This document shows positions 1 to 8,400 of a stretch of DNA of 64,000 nucleotides, in pieces (positions within the stretch are counted from its first letter, which is position 1; every line of letters begins with the position of its first letter). The position numbers and the translations under genes are program-made. Below the pieces are notes generated by a model, which had not been told where the DNA came from, made no database searches, and worked only from the letters and a program-made list of their open reading frames with translations. Source of the stretch: Hyphomonas sp. (GTDB taxonomy: Bacteria; Pseudomonadota; Alphaproteobacteria; Caulobacterales; Hyphomonadaceae); assembly GCF_018402285.1 (NCBI RefSeq), contig NZ_JAGYJH010000003.1, forward strand, positions 682,001 through 746,000, written 5' to 3'.

Positions 1-212
1 GCAATCGCCCCGGTCTCGGCAATCACGACATCGCCGTCTTCCAGCAGCGGCGACTTGCCGAGCGGATGGATAGTCTTCAGGTCCGGCGGCGCAAGCCGCG
101 TTGTCTCGTTGCGCTTGTGGTGGACAATCTCGTGCGGCACGCCGAGCTCAAGGAGGAGCCAGACGATGCGCTGCGAGCGCGAGGCGTTGAGATGATGCAG
201 TTTGAGGGCCAT
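1..212 (-). CDS. Glutathione S-transferase, N-terminal part (cut by window edge)
   Basis: The frame starts at an ATG at 210-212 and runs off the left edge, so only about 70 residues are visible. They look like the thioredoxin-fold N-terminal domain of a cytosolic glutathione S-transferase: a first strand (LKLHHLN), the helix SRSQRIVWLLLELG whose first residues contact glutathione in this family, a GKSPLLEDGD segment with the expected proline before the third strand, and ETGAI, where the Glu-Thr pair normally holds the gamma-glutamyl group. The gene lies just downstream of the aldehyde dehydrogenase terminator, so it probably has its own promoter or depends on read-through. The substrate cannot be told and the C-terminal helical domain is not in the window. 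Confidence 0.8.
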   Translation of the reverse strand, partial: MALKLHHLNASRSQRIVWLLLELGVPHEIVHHKRNETTRLAPPDLKTIHPLGKSPLLEDGDVVIAETGAI

Positions 213-236
213 CGGGAATTTCCTCTGTATCCGGAT

Positions 237-272
237 AAAAAAGAAGCGGCAGCTTCATGAGGCTGCCGCTTC
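237..272 (-). terminator. Intrinsic terminator of the aldehyde dehydrogenase gene
   Basis: An 11-bp perfect stem (243-253 with 262-272, GAAGCGGCAGC and its complement) encloses an 8-nt loop. On the minus strand it is followed by six T (237-242). It sits about 25 nt after the aldehyde dehydrogenase stop codon and before the GST start. Confidence 0.85.
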
Positions 273-296
273 GGTTATCTTGCTGCCAAGCGATGA

Positions 297-1727
297 TTAC
301 GCCGCATTGTAGCCGATCACGGCTTTCACTTCGAGGAACTCCTCGAAGCCATGCTCGCCCCATTCGCGGCCATTGCCCGACTGGCCATAGCCGCCAAACG
401 GCGCGGAGAAGTCCGGGCGGGCGCCGTTGACGAGGATCTGGCCGGCGCGGATGCGGTTGGCAATGGCGTGGGCTTCCTTGTCCGGGCCCTGAACATAGCC
501 GGCGAGACCGTAGACGGTGTCGTTGGCCATCTCGACGGCCTGGTCGACCGTGTCATAGGGCAGGATGCAGAGCACAGGGCCGAAGATTTCCTCGCGCGCG
601 ATGGTCATGTCATTGGTGACATTCGCAAACACGGTCGGGCGGGCAAAGTAGCCCTTGTTGAAGCCTTCAGGGCGGCCGGGGCCACCGGCAACGAGGGTTG
701 CGCCCTCTTCGATGCCCTTCTGGATGAGATCCTGGACCTTCTGGTACTGGTTGGCGTTGGAGATCGGGCCGATGGCGCCGGGCGCCGCTTCGGCCGGCAT
801 ACCGACCTTCACCGATTCAGCCGTTGCCTTGGCAATCGCGATGGCCTGGTCCTGCTGGTCCTTCTGCACGAACATCCGCGACGGGGCGTTACAGCTCTGG
901 CCGGTATTGGTCATCATGTTCATGATGCCGCTGGACACGGCCTTCTGCAGATCGGCCGTAGGCAGAACAATGTTCGGGCTCTTGCCGCCGAGTTCCTGGG
1001 CAACGCGCTTGACGGTCGGGGCAGCCGCCTGGGCCACCAGAACGCCGGCGCGGGTCGATCCGGTGAAGCTCACCATGTCGACATCGGGGTGTGCCGACAT
1101 CGCCGAGCCGACGCCCGGGCCGTCGCCGTTCACAAGGTTGAACACGCCTTTGGGCACGCCGGCCTCATGCAGCACTTCTGCGAAGATCATCGCGTCGAGG
1201 GGGGCAATTTCAGACGGTTTCAGAACCATCGTGCAGCCAGCAGCGATGGCCGGAGCCACCTTGCAGGCGATCTGGTTCAGCGGCCAGTTCCAGGGCGTGA
1301 TGAACGCGCAGACGCCAATCGGCTCCTTGCGCAGCAGGGTGGTGCCTTTCAGCTCCTCCCATTTGTAATCGCGCAGGATGGCAGCGGTGGTGGCGAAGTG
1401 GCCCATGCCCGAAGGCACATGCGCGGCATTGGCGAGCCACATCGGCGCGCCCATCTCATCGGAGATGGCCTTGGCAAGGTCGGGCATGCGCTTCTGAAGA
1501 CCGGCTGTGATCTTGTCGAGGAGGTCTGCGCGGTAGTCCACGCTCGTCTGCGAGAAGCTCGGGAAGGCGCGCTTGGCAGCGGCGACAGCCTTGTCGACAT
1601 CGGCGGCCGAGCCGATGGAAATCACGGCAAAATTCTCTTCGGTCGCCGGGTTTTCGACTTCCAGCGTGCGCGGCGTTACCGGATCGACCCATTCGCCGTC
1701 GATATAGAATTTGAGGAATTGTTGCAT
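297..1727 (-). CDS. Aldehyde dehydrogenase family protein
   Basis: A 476-residue NAD(P)-dependent aldehyde dehydrogenase, the normal length for the family, oxidising an aldehyde to the acid in the cytoplasm. Visible landmarks are the cofactor loop FITPWNWPL (about 142-150), the Rossmann turn FTGSTRAG (221-228), the catalytic glutamate in QELGGKSP (E245), the nucleophilic cysteine in NTGQSCN (C279) and EEIFGPVL near the C-terminus. The start is placed at the ATG at 1725-1727 because an AAGGGAGG ribosome site lies a few bases upstream and the protein then begins MQQFLKFYIDGEWV, as family members do. The open frame continues 25 codons further up without a comparable site. The gene is monocistronic, ended by the hairpin at 237-272. 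The aldehyde substrate is not evident. Confidence 0.92.
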   Translation of the reverse strand: MQQFLKFYIDGEWVDPVTPRTLEVENPATEENFAVISIGSAADVDKAVAAAKRAFPSFSQTSVDYRADLLDKITAGLQKRMPDLAKAISDEMGAPMWLANAAHVPSGMGHFATTAAILRDYKWEELKGTTLLRKEPIGVCAFITPWNWPLNQIACKVAPAIAAGCTMVLKPSEIAPLDAMIFAEVLHEAGVPKGVFNLVNGDGPGVGSAMSAHPDVDMVSFTGSTRAGVLVAQAAAPTVKRVAQELGGKSPNIVLPTADLQKAVSSGIMNMMTNTGQSCNAPSRMFVQKDQQDQAIAIAKATAESVKVGMPAEAAPGAIGPISNANQYQKVQDLIQKGIEEGATLVAGGPGRPEGFNKGYFARPTVFANVTNDMTIAREEIFGPVLCILPYDTVDQAVEMANDTVYGLAGYVQGPDKEAHAIANRIRAGQILVNGARPDFSAPFGGYGQSGNGREWGEHGFEEFLEVKAVIGYNAA

Positions 1728-1825
1728 GGGCCAGGGCCTCCCTTGAGCGCGTCTTAAATGGACATCTTCCTTACTATAGGAGAGGCAGAGGCGTTTCGCC
1801 ACTCCTGACGCGGGGGGAGGGGGCG

Positions 1826-2110
1826 ATGGGGCAGACTGAAAACCAGCGCTTTTTCAGGCACTGGCGGAGACATGACATGCATACGCGGCTGGAACTGATG
1901 CTCACGCCGGATTGGGGGACTGGGCAGAACCGGAACAGAACCAAAAAAGTGGCCTTCGACGCACCGGTCTTTGAGGAGGCGATGCGGGCCTGGAAATGCG
2001 TGTTTCATGTCGACGGGCAGCCGCCGCGCCATGCCTATGGCGAGACGGCGATGCTCAGCCTGATGCTCGCCACGCGGCTCGTCAGCACCCTTGAGGAAAA
2101 GATGGACTGA
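1826..2110 (+). CDS. Hypothetical small protein
   Basis: A 94-residue protein that I do not recognise. The ATG at 1826 is preceded by a strong purine-rich ribosome site (GGGGGGAGGGGGC), which argues that it is real. An internal methionine at residue 18 is an alternative start. The sequence is soluble, with a strand-rich middle (RTKKVAFDAPVFEEA) and a C-terminal helix (YGETAMLSLMLATRLVSTL). This layout is reminiscent of small conserved proteins that end in an 'index/average over a helix' module, but no family can be assigned. It is divergent from the aldehyde dehydrogenase, with which it shares a promoter region of about 100 bp, and convergent with the lipoprotein gene that follows. Confidence 0.5.
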   Translation: MGQTENQRFFRHWRRHDMHTRLELMLTPDWGTGQNRNRTKKVAFDAPVFEEAMRAWKCVFHVDGQPPRHAYGETAMLSLMLATRLVSTLEEKMD

Positions 2111-2120
2111 TGCGCGGCGT

Positions 2121-2321
2121 TTAAGTCTTCGGCTTCGTCCAGCCGCGCCCGGCCATGCAGGTGATGTAGTTCACCTCGATGCCATAGCTGATTTCCTGGC
2201 AGGCGGCGCGGGCGGATTCGTAGGGCATGGCCCCCTCTCGGGCGATCCAGCCGTCATTGGGCGAACTGGCACAGCCTGCCAGAAGCAGGGCGGCGGCAGG
2301 GATCAGGGCTGAACGGATCAT
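2121..2321 (-). CDS. Small predicted lipoprotein
   Basis: A 66-residue protein with a lipoprotein signal: positively charged start, hydrophobic stretch and the lipobox LLAGC, so Cys16 is the likely lipidated residue. The mature part is short (about 50 residues), with two further cysteines (ACQEI and ITCMAGRGW) that could pair in the periplasm. The start codon overlaps the stop codon of the upstream ATPase gene as ATGA (2318-2321), so the two are translationally coupled in one operon. I cannot name a function. The C-terminal CMAGRGW pattern resembles small secreted proteins seen in many alphaproteobacteria. Confidence 0.65.
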   Translation of the reverse strand: MIRSALIPAAALLLAGCASSPNDGWIAREGAMPYESARAACQEISYGIEVNYITCMAGRGWTKPKT

Positions 2322-3874
2322 CTCTTTTTCATATTCCCGAAAATGCCGCGCAGGATGTAGCGGGTGACTTCCCGGCTGATCGTGGTCGCGGCGGTGTTGG
2401 TGGCCCGCTCGGTCGGCGTCATGCGGCGTGAGCGGCTCGAGGTCGTGCGTGATTTTGCCGGAGCTTTCGCCCTGGCCCTGGCGGCCGCTTCCTTTTCCTT
2501 CTCGGCGGCGAGGCGTTCCTTCTCGGCGAGCTTTGCCGCCTCTGCCTCTTTCCTTGAGAGGATCTCATAGGCCGACTGACGGTCGACCATCTTGTCATAC
2601 TGGCCAAAGACGGGGCTTGCCTTGAGGATCTCTGCGCGCTCGGCATCGCTCACCGGGCCAAGGCGAGAGGAAGGCGGCCGGATCAGCGTGCGCTGCACGA
2701 CAGAGGGCGTGCCTTTTGCGTCGAGCGTTGAGACAAGCGCTTCGCCCACGCCAAGTTCGGTAATCACCGTCTCGGTCTTGAAAGACGGATTGGGGCGGAA
2801 CGAAGCGGCGGCCGATTTCACCGCCTTCTGCTCCATCGGCGTATAGGCGCGCAGGGCGTGCTGCACCCGGTTGCCAAGCTGGGCGAGCACGCTCTCGGGC
2901 ACATCGCGCGGGTTCTGCGTCACGAAATAGACGCCGACGCCTTTCGAGCGGATGAGGCGGACAACCTGCTCGATCTTCTGCAACAGCGCCGGCGCGGTGT
3001 CCGTGAAGAGAAGATGGGCTTCGTCGAAGAAGAAGACGAGCCGCGGCTTTTCCGGGTCGCCAATTTCAGGCAGCTGCTCGAAAAGCTCCGAGAGCAGCCA
3101 GAGCAGGAAGGTGGAATAGAGCTTCGGGCTGTTGATCAGCTTTGTTGCGTCCAGGATGTTCACATAGCCGCGCCCGTCCGGCGTCGTGCGCATGAAGTCG
3201 GGGAGCTGCAGGGCAGGCTCGCCGAAAAAGCTTTCCGCGCCTGCCCGCTCGAGAACCAGCAATTCCCGCTGCACGGCGGCCAGCGAGGCAGGCGCCACAT
3301 TGCCATATCTGCGGCTCACCTCTTCGCGGATGCCTGGCTCGCCGAGATGCGCCAGCAGCTTGCGCAGGTCTTTGAGGTCAAGGATCAGGAATTCGGGATC
3401 TTCCACGCAGTGATCATCCGCATACTGAAAGGCGATGTTGAGGATGCCTTCCTGAACGGCCGTCAGCCCCATCAGGCGGGAGAGCAGCACCGGGCCCATC
3501 TCCGCGATGGTGGTGCGCACAGGGTGGCCCTTCTCGCCGAACACGTCCCAGAAAATTACCGGGGCAGGGCGATAGGTCAGTTCGCCCATGTTGATGGCGT
3601 CTGCCCGGCTTGTGAAGGCGCCGTGGGCTTTATGGGTCTCGGTGCCGGGGAAGGCGATGCCTGAAAGGTCGCCTTTCACATCGGCGGCAAAGACGGGCAC
3701 CCCCGCATCGGAAAAAGCCTGCGCCATCACCTGCAGGGTCACGGTCTTGCCCGTGCCCGTGGCGCCGGCCACGATGCCGTGCCGGTTGGCCACCTTGAGG
3801 ATCAGCGACTGGGCATCGTCGGGCTTGCCGGCGCCATCGGCGTCAGCGCCGCCCAGGAAAATTGTCTCGCTCAT
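2318..3874 (-). CDS. YjgR/HerA-like P-loop ATPase (DUF853 family)
   Basis: A 518-residue ATPase of the DUF853 (YjgR) group, related to the HerA/FtsK DNA-translocase fold. The Walker A motif is GATGTGKT at residues 37-44. A Walker B-like strand with the acidic pair is seen in RLVFFFDEAHLLF, and a sensor-type segment VYFVTQNPRDVPESVLAQLGNR follows. The C-terminal 80 residues are a highly charged helix rich in Lys, Glu and Ala ending in an Arg/Ser-rich patch. The start at 3872-3874 gives MSETIFLGGAD, the usual N-terminus. A longer frame upstream (to 3994) lacks family-like sequence. The gene is followed by an overlapping lipoprotein gene. The biological role of YjgR proteins is not settled. Confidence 0.88.
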   Translation of the reverse strand: MSETIFLGGADADGAGKPDDAQSLILKVANRHGIVAGATGTGKTVTLQVMAQAFSDAGVPVFAADVKGDLSGIAFPGTETHKAHGAFTSRADAINMGELTYRPAPVIFWDVFGEKGHPVRTTIAEMGPVLLSRLMGLTAVQEGILNIAFQYADDHCVEDPEFLILDLKDLRKLLAHLGEPGIREEVSRRYGNVAPASLAAVQRELLVLERAGAESFFGEPALQLPDFMRTTPDGRGYVNILDATKLINSPKLYSTFLLWLLSELFEQLPEIGDPEKPRLVFFFDEAHLLFTDTAPALLQKIEQVVRLIRSKGVGVYFVTQNPRDVPESVLAQLGNRVQHALRAYTPMEQKAVKSAAASFRPNPSFKTETVITELGVGEALVSTLDAKGTPSVVQRTLIRPPSSRLGPVSDAERAEILKASPVFGQYDKMVDRQSAYEILSRKEAEAAKLAEKERLAAEKEKEAAARARAKAPAKSRTTSSRSRRMTPTERATNTAATTISREVTRYILRGIFGNMKKR

Positions 3875-4025
3875 GCTGCCAGCCCCTTGCTTATACGGTC
3901 TCAGATAAAGGGCAGAGGCTAGCCGTTCCGGCAATTTGAGCAAGCCAGGGCGCGCAGGTTTCTCCTGCTTGACGCGTTTGTTGCGCCGCCCCACCCTGCG
4001 CCGGTCAACCCAATCGGAGCATTAA

Positions 4026-5114
4026 ATGGGCAGCGCCACCAAGACCGGCATCTGGATCATCGCGACCGGCGTCATCATCGCCCTCCTTTATTTCGGCCGT
4101 GAAATCCTCGCCACCTTCGCCATGGCGGTGTTCCTGTTCCTGATCATCGAGGGCTTCGGCACGGTCATCAACAACGCCTCCCGCACCATCCATATCGGCC
4201 CGGCCAGAATCCTTGCCGTGCTGCTCGTGGTAGGCGGTTTTGTTGGCTTCATCGCCCTGATGGCAGACGGGGTGGCCGAGTTCGGCCGCGATGGCAGCGA
4301 GTATGAGGAAAAGATCAATGCCCTGATCGCTGAGATATATCGCCTGGCGGGCCTGAAGGATGCGCCGACGCTGACCCAGCTTGTCTTCAATGAGGGCGGC
4401 CAGCGCTTCTTTGCCACCATCGCCAATTCGGTACGCGGCCTTTCCGGGGATATCGTGCTGATCCTGATCTATGTCGCCTTCCTGTTCACCGCCCAGTCGA
4501 TGTGGACCCAGAAGCTCGACAACATCTTCCCCGATTCCCAGAAGCGCGAGATGGTCCGCCGGATCGGCAATGACGCCCGCCTCGCCATCGAGACCTATCT
4601 GTGGACCCAGACCGTGATCTCCGCGATGATCACCCTGCTGACATACCTGTCGCTATTGGCACTGGGCGTGCAAAATGCGCTCTTCCTCTCGGCGGTGATC
4701 TTTGTCCTCAACTATATCCCGACCGTGGGTTCTATTGTCGCAGCGCTGGTTCCGCCGCTCTTTGCGCTGGTCCAGCCCGTCATCCCCGGCTGGGTCCCGG
4801 CTCTGGCACTGGACGAATCCTATGTCTACGCCGCCATCGTGTTTGCCATCGTCAGCTTCTGGCAGTTCTCCATCGGGAATTTCGTCCAGCCGCGGATGAT
4901 GGGAGAATCCTTGAATCTTTCGGCGCTTGTGGTGCTTCTGTCGCTCGCCATCTGGGGCGTGATCTGGGGTATACCCGGCATGTTCCTGTCAGCCCCGCTG
5001 ACGGTGCTGATGATGATCCTGTTTGCCCAGTCCCCGCACACCAGATGGATCGCGATCCTGCTTTCCGCAGACGGAAAGCCCAAGGTCCGCGCGGCCGCAG
5101 AAGAGGCCGCCTGA
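4026..5114 (+). CDS. AI-2E family transporter (UPF0118/PerM-type permease)
   Basis: A 362-residue inner-membrane protein with the two-block arrangement of the AI-2E/PerM family. Two or three hydrophobic segments lie at the N-terminus (TGIWIIATGVIIALLYFGR and following), then a soluble segment from about residue 85 to 145 that contains the charged helix of the family, then a cluster of about five helices at the C-terminal half. The family signatures NYIPTVGSIVAALVPPLFAL and FVQPRMMGESLNLSALVVLLSL are present. Some members export autoinducer-2 or act in sodium/proton exchange, so the substrate here is open. It is transcribed away from the ATPase gene. Confidence 0.88.
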   Translation: MGSATKTGIWIIATGVIIALLYFGREILATFAMAVFLFLIIEGFGTVINNASRTIHIGPARILAVLLVVGGFVGFIALMADGVAEFGRDGSEYEEKINALIAEIYRLAGLKDAPTLTQLVFNEGGQRFFATIANSVRGLSGDIVLILIYVAFLFTAQSMWTQKLDNIFPDSQKREMVRRIGNDARLAIETYLWTQTVISAMITLLTYLSLLALGVQNALFLSAVIFVLNYIPTVGSIVAALVPPLFALVQPVIPGWVPALALDESYVYAAIVFAIVSFWQFSIGNFVQPRMMGESLNLSALVVLLSLAIWGVIWGIPGMFLSAPLTVLMMILFAQSPHTRWIAILLSADGKPKVRAAAEEAA

Positions 5115-5488
5115 CTGTTCCGCAGGCTAGCCAACCCGTCATTGAAATGTTACACAAGAAGCGGGCTGAGGGTGACGGGTATTGATTCCTGGCGCCACCA
5201 CTACTGAAAATTAAGGTTTGCAGCGTCGGTTTGCTGTTGATTTACCGATACCGCAAACAGCATATATTGAAATCAGGCTTCCGCGTGCGTCCCCCCACCC
5301 AGCCTGCGGAAACTGCCTGTAGGGCCCGTCAGACATGTCCCCGTCTGACGGGTCCGCTTGCATCCGGCGCCCGTTTCCACACATTCCTGAATTTCTGCAA
5401 CTGTTTCGTTTGAAACATGTTTCTTGAAGCCTTCCCCTGGGGCGGGTAGACCCGGGCATTGACCGGTTTTCGCGCGCGAGTCGTTCCC
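5115..5488 (+). promoter_or_regulatory. Long leader/promoter region of the glutamate dehydrogenase gene, with three inverted repeats
   Basis: No gene is visible in this 374-bp stretch. It holds an inverted repeat TGCTGTT (5232-5238) / AACAGCA (5256-5262) next to a TATATT-like -10 element around 5263. It also holds a perfect 10-bp stem CCCGTCAGAC (5325-5334) / GTCTGACGGG (5343-5352) with an 8-nt loop and no T-run, and a perfect 12-bp palindrome GAAACATGTTTC at 5412-5423. Their functions are unknown. They look like protein-binding sites or leader-RNA structure for the gene that follows. Confidence 0.5.
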
Positions 5489-8400
5489 ATGCCCCACTCC
5501 AAGACAGCCACCGGACCTGCCAGCCAGGTTCTCGACCAGATTCTTCAGGAAGCCGCCCGGGAAGATATTTCCGGCCTCAGCGAGGCAGACATCCGCGGAC
5601 TGGCGCAGCGCCTCTGGGATTGGGCTGAAACCGTTCCGGCCGGCCAGCGCGCGGTGCATGTTTCCGTCAAGGCCGAGGGCGCCTCCGGAACGCTCCAGCG
5701 CAGCCTGCTTCAGGTCACCGGGCCCGACATGCCCTTCCTCGTCGATTCACTGCTCGGCGAATGCGCCGCCCAGGGCCATGAGGTGAAGACGCTCTTCCAC
5801 CCGGTCGTCACCATGACCGATGGCCGGATGGTCTCCGTCATCCAGATCCACACCGCCCTCCTGACGCCGGCTGAAGCCGGCGTCCTGGAAGCGGGCGCCC
5901 GTGCCACCCTCGCCGATGTCGAGCGGGCTGTCTCCGACCATGCCGCCATGCGCGCGCGCATGCGCGCCGAAATGAAGCGCCTCTCCGGCCTCGCTCACAT
6001 CCAGTCTGCGGAGCGGGACGAGTCCGTCTCCTTCCTCGAATGGCTCTCGCGCGACCATTTCGTCTTCCTCGGCGCGCGCGAATATGACTTTGAAACCGAC
6101 GCGGAGGGCAGGGTCGTTCCGGCCGAGCCTCTGATGGTCGAAGGCTCCAATCTCGGCATCCTGCGCGACGAAAACCTCAACGTGCTGAGCCGTGACAGCG
6201 AGCCCCTCATGCTCACCCGCGAGATTGGTGACTTCCTCCAGTCGCCCGTGCCGCTGATCATCGCCAAGTCGACCCTGCCGAGCCGCGTTCACCGCCGCGT
6301 CCAGTGCGACTATATCGGGGTCAAGAAATATGACGCCGAAGGCCGCGTGAACGGCGAAGTCCGCTTCCTCGGCCTCTTCACGGCAGAGGCCTATGACGAG
6401 ACGGCCCGGTCGATCCCCTTCGTGCGCCGCCGTGTACAGAAGATCATGGCAGCTTCCGGCGCGGCGCCGGGTGGCCACACCGAAAAGGCCCTCGCCAACC
6501 TCATCGAAACCTGGCCGCGCGACGAGCTGCTCCAGACCCGCTCGACGGTTCTGGGCCCGATGATCATGGGCGCGCTGCATCTCATCGGCCGCCCGCGCAC
6601 CCGCGCCTTCCTGCGCCGCGATGAGTTCGACCGGTTTGTCACCGCCCTCGTCTTTGTGCCGAGGGAATCCTACGACACCGCCCTGCGCCAGCGTATCGGC
6701 GCGCTCCTGACACAGGCCTATCAGGGCGAGCTGAAAAGCTTCCAGCCCTATTTTGACTCCGGCCCGCTCGCCCGTGTTCATTTCGAGATCGCGCTGCACC
6801 CGAACCATCCCGAGCCCGATCCGGTCCTGATCGAAGAACAGATCATCGAGCTTGCCCGCACCTGGGACCAGGGCTTCCGCGACCTCCTGATGGGCTCAGA
6901 TCTCAGCGGCGCTGACCGGGAAGGGGCCCGCGCCTTTGTCGGCGCCTTCAACGCTGCCTACCGCGAAGCCTTCCCGCCGGAAGAGGCGATGCGCGACGTC
7001 ACCTGCATGGCCGAGCTCAGTGCCGGCATGCCCATCGTGGCGCGCGCTTACCGTCTGGATGCCGACAGCCCGTCCAAGGTCCGCGTCAAGATTTATGCCC
7101 GCACCGGTTCGATTGCCCTCTCGCGCTGCGTGCCCGTGTTCGAAAATCTCGGCCTCTTTGTGGACTTTGAAACCGGCTATCCTGTTCGCCCGCTGGCAAA
7201 GCCGGCGGCCGATGCGCCCGATGTCTACTGGGTCCACGCCCTGTCGATGGAAACCGCCGATGGCTCGACCCTGCCGCTGCAGGAGATCGCCACGCAATTC
7301 GAGCAGGCCTTCCTCGCTGTCTGGGGCGGGCGCGCCGAGAATGACGGCTTCAACAAGCTTGTCCTCGTTGCCGGCGCCAGCTGGCGGGAAGCTGCGCTCA
7401 TCCGCGCCCTGAGCGCCTATCGCCGCCAGAGCGGGCTTGACCAGCCCCAGGAAGTGCAGGAAGCCGCGCTCGCCCAGTACCCGGCTGTCACCCGGCTGAT
7501 CCTTGAGCTTTTCGCCACCCGTTTCGATCCGCAGGCCGATGCCACGCTTGACGCCCGCAAGGCCGCGCAGCGGGGGATCGCCGCCCGCTTCGAGGAAGCC
7601 ATGAAGGATGTCGTCAGCCTCGCCGACGACATCGTCCTGCGCCGGCTCTACCATCTCGTCGAGGCCACTCAGCGCACGAACTTCTATCAGGCCGATGACA
7701 GCGGCGATTTCCGCCCCTTCATCAGCTTCAAGGTCGCCAGCCGTGAACTGGCAGACCTGCCCGAGCCCAAACCCTTCCGCGAAATCTTCATGCACAGCCC
7801 GCAGGTCGAAGGCGTCCATCTGCGCTTTGGCCCGGTGGCGCGGGGCGGCCTGCGCTGGTCGGATCGCCCGTCGGACTACCGCACCGAAGTGCTTGGCCTT
7901 GTCAAAGCCCAGCAGGTCAAGAACGCGGTCATCGTGCCGGTCGGCTCCAAGGGCGGGTTCTATCCCAAACAGCTTGCGGACCGGTCAGACCGTGACGCCT
8001 GGTTTGAAAGCGGCCGCGACGCCTACAAGCAGTTCATCACCGCGCTGCTCGGCATCACCGACAACATCATCGAAGGCAAGGTCGTTCATCCTCAGCGTAC
8101 GGTCATCTGGGACGGGGAGGATCCCTATCTCGTCGTCGCCGCTGACAAGGGCACGGCCACCTTCTCCGACACGGCCAACGCCATCAGCCTCGAAAAAGGC
8201 CATTGGCTGGGCGACGCGTTCGCGTCCGGCGGCTCGGCCGGCTATGACCACAAGAAGATGGGCATCACCGCGCGCGGCGCCTGGGAAGCGGTCAAGCGCC
8301 ACTTCCGCGAAACGGGCCGCGACATCCAGACCGAGCCCTTCTCCGTCATCGGCGTGGGCGATATGTCGGGCGACGTGTTCGGCAACGGCATGCTGCTCTC

